From Prolixibacteraceae bacterium (lineage in GTDB: Bacteria > Bacteroidota > Bacteroidia > Bacteroidales > Prolixibacteraceae): DNA of 64,000 nt. Location: positions 1 to 64,000 of the forward strand of contig JAFLKN010000041.1 in assembly GCA_019163175.1 (NCBI GenBank). Reading direction: 5' to 3'. Both the position numbers and the translations under genes were made by a program. Under the pieces are notes generated by a model. The model was not told the DNA's origin. It worked only from the letters and a program-made list of their open reading frames with translations, and ran no database searches. Every line of letters starts with the position of its first letter. Within the stretch, counting starts at the first letter, position 1. Shown here one piece after another: positions 54,072 through 62,618 of the stretch.

Positions 54072-54144
54072 CACGGGAGGAGCGACTCGAACGCCCGACA
54101 CCTGGTTTTGGAGACCAGTGCTCTACCAACTGAGCTACACCCGT
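54072..54144 (-). tRNA. tRNA-Trp (anticodon CCA)
   Basis: The 73-base minus-strand gene folds as a cloverleaf. The D stem is GCTC/GAGC, the anticodon stem is CTGGT/ACCAG with loop CTCCAAA (anticodon CCA, tryptophan), and the T stem is GGGCG/CGCTC around TTCGAGT. The acceptor stem is ACGGGTG/CTCCCGT, which leaves a T-T mismatch at the sixth pair, and the discriminator is G. The CCA end is not encoded (bases after the discriminator read CAA). A promoter is present just upstream and a terminator just after. In many Bacteroidota this tRNA lies next to secE/nusG, but not here. Confidence 0.95.
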
Positions 54145-54160
54145 ATCCGTTTTGCGAGTG

Positions 54161-54186
54161 CAAATATAATAATTAGTTTTTCACAA
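54161..54186 (-). promoter_or_regulatory. Promoter of tRNA-Trp
   Basis: On the minus strand TTG (complement of 54,184-54,186) and TATATTTG (complement of 54,161-54,168) are separated by 15 bases. They match the Bacteroidota -33/-7 pattern and start 17 bases before the tRNA 5' end. Confidence 0.75.
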
Positions 54187-54333
54187 CCTAGAGAAAATAA
54201 CTGTCGAGGGTTAAAAAATCTGTCAGATTTCGGGCTTTTCCACGACAAAAAATTGCTGACTTTTTCAAAATCAACCAAATAAAGTGACTTATATTTTCAG
54301 AATATTTACATGTAAACAAGCGCAAAAAAAATA

Positions 54334-54365
54334 AAATGCCATCAGGATAGATCCAAATGGCATTT
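54334..54365 (-). terminator. Terminator after the lipoprotein gene
   Basis: A 9-bp stem AAATGCCAT/ATGGCATTT (54,334-54,342 and 54,357-54,365) is followed on the minus strand by an A/T-rich, T-dominated tract, 39 bases after the stop of the lipoprotein gene at 54,405. Confidence 0.7.
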
Positions 54366-54404
54366 ATAAAATGAGTTTCGGCAGATCTCAGGATAATTGT
54401 GAAA

Positions 54405-55232
54405 CTATCTGATTTTAATCTCTTTGGTTTTATCACCTATGGTAAGTGTAGCTTTATTGTCGCATTCTCCATTGCCATAGTCAATGGTCCAACTCCGGTT
54501 GTTGCTTGTTGAAATTGAAACTATCCCACTAACCAGGTGATGACAGGCAACTTTAAAAACCAAAGGTTTTTCAGCAGTAATTACTTTGCTCACTTTAACT
54601 CCCGAGATACGCGTAAATTCAATGGTTCCCCAGCTTACAACCTGATTATCGGCTGGATTCGCTAAAGTGTTTCTCTGATACTGGCGCGTCATATTTGCAA
54701 CTCTGGTAGCTTTCCCTTCTCCATCGGGAAAGGAAATGGTGATGTTCTCCTTGATTACAGCTGTACGGATGTTGTTTTCCTGATCTTTGCTAATGGTTTT
54801 AGCAACACTACCTTCAATCTTTTTACCGTCAACTACGTAATTTTCGAAAGATTTATCCCTGACTGATGGGAAGGTAGTAAAAGAGGCAGAAGTCACAATG
54901 ATTTTTCCGGAACGAACTTTTCCATCTTTTCCGGTACAGGCAGTTCCAAAATCGATGGTCATAACCTGAGGTGTTGCTGTTTTATTGACCGTAATTACCG
55001 GACAATCACTCAGGTAAATCAGACTCTCAAGGCTTGCCGATTTGAGTAATGTAAATTTCAAATCTAGGGCTTCGTCAACCATCATGTCGATGTCGGCAAG
55101 GGTTTCTTCGGCCTGTGTTTCCTGCAGACTTAGCTGAATTTCGTCAAAAACAGGCGCAACATCTTCTTTCTGACATGAATTGAATACAAAAAACATTAGG
55201 CTTAAAGCGAAAAACATTTTTAATTGTTTCAT
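54405..55232 (-). CDS. Lipoprotein of unknown function, divergent from an ECF sigma gene
   Basis: The 275-residue product has a lipoprotein signal (hydrophobic residues 6-18, lipobox FNSC, Cys 20). I do not recognise the mature part. It is rich in beta strands of alternating polarity (VITVNKTATPQVMTIDFG, GKIIVTSASFT, GTIEFTRISGVKVSKVI), with a short helical, acidic stretch at about 35-55. It has no close family that I can name. It is transcribed away from the sigma operon, and both starts are preceded by the same 12-bp element at nearly the same distance, so it may be a target of that sigma factor. It has its own terminator. Confidence 0.65.
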   Translation of the reverse strand: MKQLKMFFALSLMFFVFNSCQKEDVAPVFDEIQLSLQETQAEETLADIDMMVDEALDLKFTLLKSASLESLIYLSDCPVITVNKTATPQVMTIDFGTACTGKDGKVRSGKIIVTSASFTTFPSVRDKSFENYVVDGKKIEGSVAKTISKDQENNIRTAVIKENITISFPDGEGKATRVANMTRQYQRNTLANPADNQVVSWGTIEFTRISGVKVSKVITAEKPLVFKVACHHLVSGIVSISTSNNRSWTIDYGNGECDNKATLTIGDKTKEIKIR

Positions 55233-55286
55233 AAGGCAAAATATTTAGAAATTAAATTGATTACCCTTAAGAAGCGGTTTATGACT

Positions 55287-55298
55287 GAAAGTTAAATC
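55287..55298 (-). promoter_or_regulatory. Divergent 12-bp element before the lipoprotein gene
   Basis: On the minus strand GATTTAACTTTC begins 66 bases and ends 54 bases before the ATG at 55,232. The same 12 bases occur on the plus strand ahead of the sigma gene (55,359-55,370). It contains AACTTT, which resembles the -35 region of ECF-type promoters, so it may be recognised by the divergent sigma factor. Confidence 0.5.
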
Positions 55299-55358
55299 TG
55301 GATTCGATTTTTTTTGAAAAAAGTGAAAAATACATTTTCTGAAAATAATCTGGTTGCG

Positions 55359-55370
55359 GATTTAACTTTC
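55359..55370 (+). promoter_or_regulatory. Divergent 12-bp element before the ECF sigma gene
   Basis: GATTTAACTTTC on the plus strand ends 51 bases before the ATG at 55,422. It is the exact match, in inverted orientation, of the element before the lipoprotein gene. It also sits between a TTG (55,354) and a TACTTTTA (55,374-55,381), so it might instead be an operator within a housekeeping promoter. Confidence 0.5.
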
Positions 55371-55421
55371 GGCTACTTTTAACATCCAAAGCGTAAACCA
55401 GTCAATTCCTGAATTTATTTA

Positions 55422-55970
55422 ATGAACGAAACGTCTGACGCATATTTGTTTTCACTCATCAAAAATCCGGCTTCGAAAGATAAAGGCTTTTTGCAACTGA
55501 TGGATACTTACAAAAGGCCTCTCTACTGGCATATCCGGCGGTTGGTGGTATCGCACGAGGATGCGGAAGATATTTTGCAGGAGACATTTATTAATGTGTA
55601 CCGCTTTGCCGATTCGTTTAAGGGCGAAAGCAAAGTATTTACCTGGTTGTATCGCATTGCAACCAACGAATGCACCAAACATTTCAGGAAAAATAAGAAC
55701 TGGCTGAAAAATGCGGAGTTGATTACTGACAAAATGATTGGTGACCTAACCGGAACCGATTCGGATAACAGCGAAGCCATGCTGGTAAAATTTCAACAGG
55801 CTATACTGAAACTTCCGGAGAAACAGCGGATGGTTTTTAATCTGCGTTATTACGACGAACTAAGCTACGAAGAAATCAGCCAGATTCTGGATTCCTCGGT
55901 GAATACGCTGAAAACGAATTATCATTATGCCTCTGAAAAAATCAGGCAATATTTGATTGAACAAGCTTAA
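55422..55970 (+). CDS. RNA polymerase ECF-type sigma factor
   Basis: The 182-residue protein has sigma region 2 (ETSDAYLFSLIKNPASKD to TWLYRIATNECTKHF, with the DAEDILQETF helix) and region 4 (LPEKQRMVFNLRYYDELSYEEISQIL with SVNTLKTNYHYA as the recognition helix). No other domain is present. It initiates transcription from alternative promoters and is usually held by an anti-sigma factor. The next gene, 2 bases later, encodes a single-span protein that may be that anti-sigma. A divergent promoter element suggests self-regulation. Confidence 0.92.
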   Translation: MNETSDAYLFSLIKNPASKDKGFLQLMDTYKRPLYWHIRRLVVSHEDAEDILQETFINVYRFADSFKGESKVFTWLYRIATNECTKHFRKNKNWLKNAELITDKMIGDLTGTDSDNSEAMLVKFQQAILKLPEKQRMVFNLRYYDELSYEEISQILDSSVNTLKTNYHYASEKIRQYLIEQA

Positions 55971-55972
55971 CA

Positions 55973-56467
55973 ATGAACAAAGACACCAACGATATGAAGC
56001 AATTGGATGAATTTCCAGAGATTGGTAAAAAATTACCTTACCGTGAGCCTGTCAATTTTTTTGAAGGGCTTTCGGAAAAAACACTTCAGCAGGCAAAACT
56101 CAAGGAGCAAAATCGCAGAAGAAATTTGATTCTCTGGCGCACTTTGGCGGTGGCTGCATCAATTTCTGCCTTAGCCTTACTTGGCTACTTTATGTATGAG
56201 CCGGAATTGGTTGTATCTCCCCTGATAGTTCAGGAAAAGCAACCGGTTGAACGACCAATAATTAAAGAAAGGGAAATTGCGCAACAACCAGAAATCGGAA
56301 AGGAAATCAAGAAAGAGGTAACTGAAAAAGTGCCGGAAAAAACTGTTGCTGAAAGAAACGACACCGAGGAGATAGGCGATGTTTTGGCCGACTTGTCAGA
56401 CGAAGAATTGCAGCAGTTAGCAGCAATGTACAAAGCTGATCCTTTTATGAGCGAATCAGAACAATAA
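55973..56467 (+). CDS. Probable anti-sigma factor with one membrane helix
   Basis: The 164-residue protein has an N-terminal cytoplasmic part of about 50 residues, one membrane helix (about 53-75), and a long charged, proline- and lysine-rich periplasmic part ending in DLSDEELQQLAAMYK. I see no zinc-binding HxxxCxxC motif, so it is not of the ZAS type. Its place directly after the sigma gene, with 2 bases between, makes anti-sigma the most likely role. The Spy-like gene follows 19 bases later. A simple membrane adaptor is possible instead. Confidence 0.6.
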   Translation: MNKDTNDMKQLDEFPEIGKKLPYREPVNFFEGLSEKTLQQAKLKEQNRRRNLILWRTLAVAASISALALLGYFMYEPELVVSPLIVQEKQPVERPIIKEREIAQQPEIGKEIKKEVTEKVPEKTVAERNDTEEIGDVLADLSDEELQQLAAMYKADPFMSESEQ

Positions 56468-56486
56468 TCTGTTAATATCAATCGAA

Positions 56487-56942
56487 ATGAAAACGATAGT
56501 ATCAAGCTTACTTTTAGTTATTACGCTGTGCATTAGTTTTAGTGCTGAATCGCAGAATCCCGACAGGTTCCCAAGACTACGCGAACGGATTGCTCAGGCC
56601 AAATTGCGTGAAGTCAGGCTTCAGTTAAAACTCGATCAGGCTACTTTTGATCAGTTTCGTCCGATTTATCTCAAATATGAGCATGAAGTTTCGGGGATTG
56701 ATTTTCGGAATCTGGCCCGGATGATGAAAGTGGATGCTGATAGTTTGTCGGCAGATGAAGCAGATCATTTGATTGTTAGTCAGCTGGAAACTTCGAAGAA
56801 ATTGATTCAGATACGTGAAAAATACTACAAAGAATTCAGGACAGTAATTACTCCGCAGCAGATCATTAAACTTTACCAGACGGAGGCCGAATTGCGTAAA
56901 AAAGTATTGCAGGAAATGAAAAAACGAATGATGAGCCGGTAA
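56487..56942 (+). CDS. Spy/CpxP-like periplasmic protein
   Basis: The 151-residue protein has a signal peptide (about residues 1-22). The mature part is nearly all helical and very charged: RERIAQAKLREVRLQLKLDQATFDQFRPIYLKY, then ITPQQIIKLYQTEAELRKKVLQ at the end, which recalls the LTxxQ repeats of Spy/CpxP-type chaperones. It shares an operon with the sigma and putative anti-sigma genes, so it may sense envelope protein damage and feed back on the sigma. That function is inferred. The spacing to the esterase gene (18 bases) leaves open whether that is in the same transcript. Confidence 0.75.
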   Translation: MKTIVSSLLLVITLCISFSAESQNPDRFPRLRERIAQAKLREVRLQLKLDQATFDQFRPIYLKYEHEVSGIDFRNLARMMKVDADSLSADEADHLIVSQLETSKKLIQIREKYYKEFRTVITPQQIIKLYQTEAELRKKVLQEMKKRMMSR

Positions 56943-56960
56943 AAACTTATTTGAATTGCT

Positions 56961-58796
56961 ATGAAACGAGCATGTCTTCTGTTCATTGTCTTGATAACTT
57001 GCATTTTGGCGCTAAAATCACAGATTGTTAACACCCAATTTGGACAAATTCAAGGTAGCTTAAACGGGACTATCTACCAATTTCTGGGCATTCCCTTTGC
57101 AAAACCTCCTGTTAACCTGTTAAGATGGAAAGCACCGCAAAATCCGGCATCATGGTCTGGTGTATTATCCACAACAAACTTTGCACCTGTCTGTCCTCAG
57201 AAAAATTTTAAACAGGGAGCGACCGATTTTACGTTGGAGGGTAATGAAGACTGTCTTTACCTGAATGTATGGACACCGCAATTGGGAGCTGGCAACAGAG
57301 CGGTAATGGTATTTGTTCATGGCGGGGGAAATCAGCAGGGTAGTGCAAGTGAAGTGAATGGCGGTACACAAATGTACTTTGGTAAAAATATGGCTCAGCG
57401 GGGAAATGTTGTAGTTGTTACGATTCAATATCGTCTGGGGCCGTTGGGTTTTTTGGTGCATCCGGGCCTGGAGTCTGAGAATGCCAGCAAAGTTTCGGGC
57501 AACTATGCTGTTCTCGATCAGATTTTAGCGCTTACCTGGGTCAAAAATAACATTGCCAATTTTGGAGGCGATCCTTCCAAAGTAATGATATTTGGTGAAA
57601 GTGCAGGTGGTGTAAATGTTGGAAATTTGCTTAACACACCATTGGCTGCGGGTTTGTTTCATAGCGCATGTATTCAGAGTGCTGCGCCGGTAATAAATGC
57701 ATATATTGATTCAAAAGACAAGGGAATTTCGTATGTTGAAAGTTATACGAAAGCAGGCACCGATATTGAGAAAATAGCCTATATGCGCACATTAACGAGC
57801 GATGAATTGGTGAAAGATGAAGTTTCGCCTGTAAGCGGAGGTGCAGTTGGTATGAATTGGCAACCAGTTGTTGATCATGTTGTTTTTAATGATTTTCCGA
57901 ATCGAAATTTTCAAAGCGGAAACTACAATAAAGTTCCTCTGCTTATCGGGTCAAATTCTGAAGAAATGAGTCTTTCTGTTCCGCAAACGGTATTGCCGTT
58001 CATGGTCACAGCTCTTATAAATTCTAAAGTTCCGGCTGCTTTACAGGCTCAGGCATTACAGCTTTATCCACCTGGAACAACCGGTGAACAGGCACGGCAA
58101 TCGTATATTGGCTTGTTGACTGACGGACAATTTACCTCACCTACGCGGCGAACTGCGCAATGCGTAAGTCAGAATCAAACCAAACCTGTTTGGCGGTATT
58201 TCTTTACACACAAACACTCTATACCCCAATTGGCAACATTAGGTTCATACCATGGCATGGAGTTGTTTTATGTATTTAATACCTGGGAAAATGCTACACT
58301 AGGTTCTGGTATTTTCTTTAAAGCGCAGGACGATTCCGTACAAAATGTGATGTTGGACTATTGGGTAAACTTTGCAAATACCGGCAATCCGAATGGTGCC
58401 GGACTCGTAAGTTGGCCTGAATACCAGGCTTCAACTGATGACTATCTGGAGATTAAAGCCACTCCGGTTGGTCGTCAAGGATTGAGAACTGTTCAATCTG
58501 ATTTGTGGGACAAAGTAATTGGTTTTGAAAGTTGTAAAAGCTTGGTTGGAGTCAATGAAATCACTGGAAATGATACGTTTCGGGCTTATCCAAATCCAAC
58601 AAGCGGAGTAGTTACGATAAATCAGGAAGTCGATAATGATCAGTTAATTGTAAGTATTTATGATTTTACCGGAAAGAAATTATTTACGGGAAAGAATCTT
58701 CGGACAATCGATCTTTCCCGCTACCCGGCAGGAATTTATCTAATGAAAATCGTTAAAGATGAACAAGTTTGGCAGACTAAACTTATTAAACAATGA
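56961..58796 (+). CDS. Type B carboxylesterase with a type IX secretion C-terminal domain
   Basis: The 611-residue protein has a signal peptide (MKRACLLFIVLITCILALKS). The alpha/beta hydrolase core has FLGIPFAKPP, GNEDCLYLNVWTP, the oxyanion HGGGN (about 120-124), and the nucleophile motif FGESAGG (Ser 214). The acid may be in GSNSEEMS, and the His is in SYHGMELFYVF. The last 75 residues are the T9SS sorting domain: YPNPTSGVVTINQ, VSIYDFTGKKLF, IDLSRYPAGIYLMKIV. Such a protein is exported to the cell surface or released. The substrate could be a sugar-linked ester such as feruloyl or acetyl esters, but this is not provable. It lies next to the sigma operon. Confidence 0.88.
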   Translation: MKRACLLFIVLITCILALKSQIVNTQFGQIQGSLNGTIYQFLGIPFAKPPVNLLRWKAPQNPASWSGVLSTTNFAPVCPQKNFKQGATDFTLEGNEDCLYLNVWTPQLGAGNRAVMVFVHGGGNQQGSASEVNGGTQMYFGKNMAQRGNVVVVTIQYRLGPLGFLVHPGLESENASKVSGNYAVLDQILALTWVKNNIANFGGDPSKVMIFGESAGGVNVGNLLNTPLAAGLFHSACIQSAAPVINAYIDSKDKGISYVESYTKAGTDIEKIAYMRTLTSDELVKDEVSPVSGGAVGMNWQPVVDHVVFNDFPNRNFQSGNYNKVPLLIGSNSEEMSLSVPQTVLPFMVTALINSKVPAALQAQALQLYPPGTTGEQARQSYIGLLTDGQFTSPTRRTAQCVSQNQTKPVWRYFFTHKHSIPQLATLGSYHGMELFYVFNTWENATLGSGIFFKAQDDSVQNVMLDYWVNFANTGNPNGAGLVSWPEYQASTDDYLEIKATPVGRQGLRTVQSDLWDKVIGFESCKSLVGVNEITGNDTFRAYPNPTSGVVTINQEVDNDQLIVSIYDFTGKKLFTGKNLRTIDLSRYPAGIYLMKIVKDEQVWQTKLIKQ

Positions 58797-58938
58797 TGCT
58801 GCACTTTTAAATCGGGAAATGCCAATCGCTGGATCATTGGACTTGATTTAGAGAATTTGCGATTAGTGCTAAATCGGGGATTTGAACTCCACAATCTATT
58901 TTTTACCTTCACCATCCAATTAACCCAATTTCCCAATT

Positions 58939-60132
58939 ATGTCCAAACCCAATTCGTTCGGCCTCGAAAAAAACATGATCATCATTTTTGGTGTCACACT
59001 GATAGCCGTTATGGGGATTGCCAGTATTACTCCAGCTTTCCCCGGAATCATTAAATATTTCGGAATTTCGACCCAACAAGTAGGTTGGCTGATTGCTGCA
59101 TTTACACTGCCAGGTATATTTTTAACTCCGGTAAGCGGAATTCTGGCGGATCGTTTTGGTCGCAAACTGGTACTGGTTCCTTCGCTTTTTATCTTCGGAA
59201 TTGCCGGTTTTCTCTGTTCTTTTATGCGAGATTTTCATTCTTTGCTGGCTCTTTTATTTGTTGAAGGTATTGGCGCTGCCGGACTTTCGAGTATCAATAT
59301 TACCCTGATTGGGGATTTGTACACAGGCGAAAAGCGGACCGCGCTGATGGGCTACAATGCAAGTATTTTGAGTATAGGAACGGCAGCTTATCCGGCCTTG
59401 GGCGGGTTTATAGCAGCTTTCGGATGGCAGTATATTTTTTACCTTCCATTGCTTGCGTTACCACTTGGTATATTCGTCATGTTTGGATTGAATAATCCGG
59501 AACCGAAAGATCATCAGGGAATTGGTGAGTATTTTCGGCGCATCTGGAAAAACATTAATCAGCGAAGTGTTTGGGGACTTTTTCTGGTCAATATGTTGGT
59601 GTTTGTTTTGCTTTACGGTTCTTATCTGACCTATTTCCCGATTTTACTTTCTGAGCGGTTACAGGCTTCTTCAGTTCATATCGGGCTGATGATGTCCATC
59701 ATGTCGTTGGTTACAGCCGCCACCTCTTCGCAACTTGGACGAATCAACAAACGCTTTCAATCTAAAACAATTCTATTGTTTGGAGCCAGTTTCTATTTTT
59801 TATCTATGCTTTCGTTGCTGATTAGCCAGAGCTGGATACAGGTTGTTGTTTCGGTGATTGTCTTCGGATTTGGACATGGCTTGTTGATTCCTTCCATACA
59901 GAATTTGCTGGTTGGCTTTGCCTCAATCAAAGAGCGGGCTGCATTTATGTCGGTCAATAGCATGGTTCTGCGTATTGGTCAAACCATTGGCCCATTGCTG
60001 ATAGGCGTATTTTATGCAATCGGAAGCCTGCAAGCTTCTTTAATTGCCGGAGCAGTTGTGGCACTGGTAATGTTTGGCGTGATCGCGGGAATGGTGAGGG
60101 TTTCAAATCCAAACGGCAAGGTTATATCCTAA
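58939..60132 (+). CDS. MFS drug or metabolite exporter
   Basis: The 397-residue protein has 12 predicted membrane segments. Motif A occurs as GILADRFGRK in loop 2-3, with RINKRFQSK in the matching second-half loop. A GIGAAGLSSINITLIGD stretch and GFGHGLLIPSIQNLL fit drug-exporter (DHA1-like) MFS proteins. No periplasmic adaptor or regulator is adjacent. It is likely an inner-membrane antiporter for toxic compounds or metabolites. The next gene, 11 bases later, encodes a helix-hairpin-helix protein, which gives no functional hint. Confidence 0.85.
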   Translation: MSKPNSFGLEKNMIIIFGVTLIAVMGIASITPAFPGIIKYFGISTQQVGWLIAAFTLPGIFLTPVSGILADRFGRKLVLVPSLFIFGIAGFLCSFMRDFHSLLALLFVEGIGAAGLSSINITLIGDLYTGEKRTALMGYNASILSIGTAAYPALGGFIAAFGWQYIFYLPLLALPLGIFVMFGLNNPEPKDHQGIGEYFRRIWKNINQRSVWGLFLVNMLVFVLLYGSYLTYFPILLSERLQASSVHIGLMMSIMSLVTAATSSQLGRINKRFQSKTILLFGASFYFLSMLSLLISQSWIQVVVSVIVFGFGHGLLIPSIQNLLVGFASIKERAAFMSVNSMVLRIGQTIGPLLIGVFYAIGSLQASLIAGAVVALVMFGVIAGMVRVSNPNGKVIS

Positions 60133-60143
60133 AAACTGATGAG

Positions 60144-60632
60144 ATGAAGAATAATCCGACGATAAAGCTTGATTTATTACCCGTTGAACGAAAGTTTTTA
60201 CGGTCGCATAAAGTCAGAATCAGAGATTTAGTCAACTATCCGATTGAAGAATTGCAGTTGTTACTTGATGTTTCGGTAATACGGGCGATGGAGATTCGTG
60301 CTTTGGTTGAATTTCAAAGTGTTCCCTCAATCGGGATAAAGTTTGGACGCGACCTGATTTCTCTGGGATATTATTCTTTGGACGAACTGAAAGAGAAAGA
60401 TGGTGCAAAATTATTGGATGAGCTGGAGCTCTCGACCGGGACCTGGATCGATCCGTGTGTTGAAGATCAGTGTCGGTTAGTGGTTCATTACGCCAACGAA
60501 AGGGATGATCAATTAAACTGGTGGGATTTTACTGAAGAACGTAAACAGTTCCGGATTAAGCATGGTTATCCGGCAAATCGGCCAAAGAAGGCTTGGTTTG
60601 AGTTGGAGAAATATCAGAAAAAGAGTAAGTAA
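60144..60632 (+). CDS. Helix-hairpin-helix (Cdd1/pathogenicity locus-like) protein
   Basis: The 162-residue protein has a helical N-terminus and, from about residue 57, an HhH segment with the glycine-rich hairpin VPSIGIKFGRDLISLGYYSLDEL. The following TGTWIDPCVEDQCRLVVHYA fits the Cdd1 (PF11731-like) family, which is found near unrelated genes in many bacteria. HhH motifs bind DNA non-specifically, but no catalytic domain is present. The conserved DPCVEDQC cysteines may have a structural role. The function is unknown. It ends the transcript, before a strong bidirectional terminator. Confidence 0.75.
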   Translation: MKNNPTIKLDLLPVERKFLRSHKVRIRDLVNYPIEELQLLLDVSVIRAMEIRALVEFQSVPSIGIKFGRDLISLGYYSLDELKEKDGAKLLDELELSTGTWIDPCVEDQCRLVVHYANERDDQLNWWDFTEERKQFRIKHGYPANRPKKAWFELEKYQKKSK

Positions 60633-60670
60633 ATTACGTCTATAGCCGAAATGAAATCGGACTTAACAAA

Positions 60671-60704
60671 AAAAGCAAATACCTCATGTGAAGTATTTGC
60701 TTTT
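60671..60704. terminator. Bidirectional terminator between the HhH gene and speA
   Basis: A 12-bp stem AAAAGCAAATAC/GTATTTGCTTTT (60,671-60,682 and 60,693-60,704) with T- and A-rich flanks lies between two convergent genes, 38 bases after one stop and 21 bases after the other. It probably serves both. Confidence 0.85.
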
Positions 60705-60725
60705 CAGTATAGAACTTGTGAAATA

Positions 60726-62618
60726 TTATTCCAGATAAGTGTATCCGTAAAGGCCCGAGCGGTAGTTTGATAAAAATTCTTTTCCTTCTTCCGCAGTGAT
60801 AATTCCGGATTTTACAGACGAAGTTACCCAGGTTTCAACAGTGCGAACCAGCTTTTTAGCATTGTACTGAACGTAGTCCAATACTTCGGCAACGGTTTCG
60901 CCATCTATAATCTGGTCGATGCTGTATCCTTTGTTGTCGACCGAAATGTGAACGGCGTTGGTATCGCCAAACAGGTTGTGCAAATCGCCCAAAATTTCCT
61001 GGTAAGCTCCAACCAAAAATACACCCATGTAATAAGGCTCTTTTGCTTTAAGTGCGTGTACAGGCAGGTAATACGAGAAGTTTCGTGTCGAAATAAAGTT
61101 GTCGATTTTTCCGTCCGAGTCGCATGTAATGTCCTGAATAGTTGCCGAACGCTCTGGTTTTTCATCGAGCCGCTGAATCGGAATAATTGGGAAAATCTGA
61201 TCGATTGCCCAAGAATCGGGTAGCGACTGAAACAATGAAAAGTTACAGAAATATTTGTCTGAGAGTAATTTTGGCAAGTACAATAATTCTTCAGGGATGT
61301 GTTTTAATTCGCCTGTCATCTGGTGAATTTCTTTGGTGATTGACCAGAATAAACGTTCAATCTGTGCACGTGTTTTCAGGTCGAGATGGCCTAAACTGAA
61401 CAAATCGAGCGCTTCTTCACGAATCTGCTGTGCGTCGTGCCATGTTTCGAGCATTTTCGACTGGTTGAGCTGTTCCCACAACGAAAACAATTCGCGAACC
61501 AATTCGTGGTCGTCTTCTTTCGATTCTTCTTCTTCGCCCATTGTAGGCAGAGTGGAAGTTTCAAGCACTTCAAAAATCAAAACTGAATGGTGAGCCGTTA
61601 AAGACCGACCTGATTCGGTTATGATATTCGGGTGCGGAATGTTATTTTTATCGCTCACGTCAACCATGGTTGCAATGGCATCGTTCACGTATTCCTGAAT
61701 GCTGTAATTTACACTACTTTCACTACTCGATGAGCGGGTTCCATCGTAATCAACGCCCAATCCGCCGCCGATATCCACAAATTCAACGTTAAAACCTTTG
61801 AGGTAAAGCTGAACATAGAATTGTGATGCTTCACGCATCGCCAGCTTGATGCGACGTATTTTGGTAACCTGACTTCCGATGTGAAAATGGACCAGTTTCA
61901 GGCAATCCTGCATGTCTTTTTTCTCTAATATATCGAGTGCTTCGAGCAGTTCACTTGAGGTCAAACCGAACTTGCTGGCGTCGCCTCCCGAGTCTTCCCA
62001 TTTGCCGCTTCCGGAGCTGGCAAGTTTAATGCGAATACCCAGATTTGGCTTAACTTTCAACCGATTGGCAGTCTTGATGATTAATTTCAGTTCATTCAGT
62101 TTTTCGACCACCAGATAAATGCGTCGTCCCATTTTCTGAGCCAGCAAAGCCAATTCGATGTAATCTTCGTCTTTGTAGCCGTTGCAAATAATTAGTGAGT
62201 CGTTGTCGGTGTTGATGGCAATTACAGCATGCAATTCTGGTTTTGAACCAGCCTCTAGTCCGATATTGAATTTTTTGCCATGACCCACTATTTCTTCCAC
62301 CACCGGGCGCATTTGATTCACCTTGATGGGATATATAATAAAGTTTTGAGCTTTGTAATCGTACTCTTCGGCAGCAACTTTAAAGCAGCTTGCCATTTTT
62401 TCAATACGGTTATCCAGAATGTCGGGGAAACGCAGCAGCATGGGTGCTGAAACATCCCGAAGTTGAAGTTCTTCAACCAATTCGTGCAGGTCGATCTGTA
62501 TTCCGTTTTTCTTTGGAGTAACGGTTACATGACCTTTTTCGTTGATGGAAAAAAAGTTGATCCCCCAACCATTGATGTTGTAGAGTTCAGCCGAGTCTTC
62601 AATACGCCATTTTCTCAT
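60726..62618 (-). CDS. speA: Biosynthetic arginine decarboxylase
   Basis: The 630-residue protein has the SpeA layout. The PLP-binding barrel carries YPIKVNQ (Lys 99 is the likely PLP lysine). A glycine-rich FVDIGGGLGVDYDG loop holds the phosphate. Other blocks are HFHIGSQ and, in the C-terminal beta domain, a DSWAIDQIFPIIPI region. It decarboxylates L-arginine to agmatine, the first step of polyamine synthesis in many Bacteroidota. It is encoded alone, with a terminator shared with the convergent HhH gene. The genes that convert agmatine onward are not in the window. Confidence 0.93.
   Translation of the reverse strand: MRKWRIEDSAELYNINGWGINFFSINEKGHVTVTPKKNGIQIDLHELVEELQLRDVSAPMLLRFPDILDNRIEKMASCFKVAAEEYDYKAQNFIIYPIKVNQMRPVVEEIVGHGKKFNIGLEAGSKPELHAVIAINTDNDSLIICNGYKDEDYIELALLAQKMGRRIYLVVEKLNELKLIIKTANRLKVKPNLGIRIKLASSGSGKWEDSGGDASKFGLTSSELLEALDILEKKDMQDCLKLVHFHIGSQVTKIRRIKLAMREASQFYVQLYLKGFNVEFVDIGGGLGVDYDGTRSSSSESSVNYSIQEYVNDAIATMVDVSDKNNIPHPNIITESGRSLTAHHSVLIFEVLETSTLPTMGEEEESKEDDHELVRELFSLWEQLNQSKMLETWHDAQQIREEALDLFSLGHLDLKTRAQIERLFWSITKEIHQMTGELKHIPEELLYLPKLLSDKYFCNFSLFQSLPDSWAIDQIFPIIPIQRLDEKPERSATIQDITCDSDGKIDNFISTRNFSYYLPVHALKAKEPYYMGVFLVGAYQEILGDLHNLFGDTNAVHISVDNKGYSIDQIIDGETVAEVLDYVQYNAKKLVRTVETWVTSSVKSGIITAEEGKEFLSNYRSGLYGYTYLE

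Noticed and set aside
53947-54129. A 60-codon minus-strand ORF across tRNA-Trp.
   Set aside because: It runs through a tRNA and its terminator, which are well supported.
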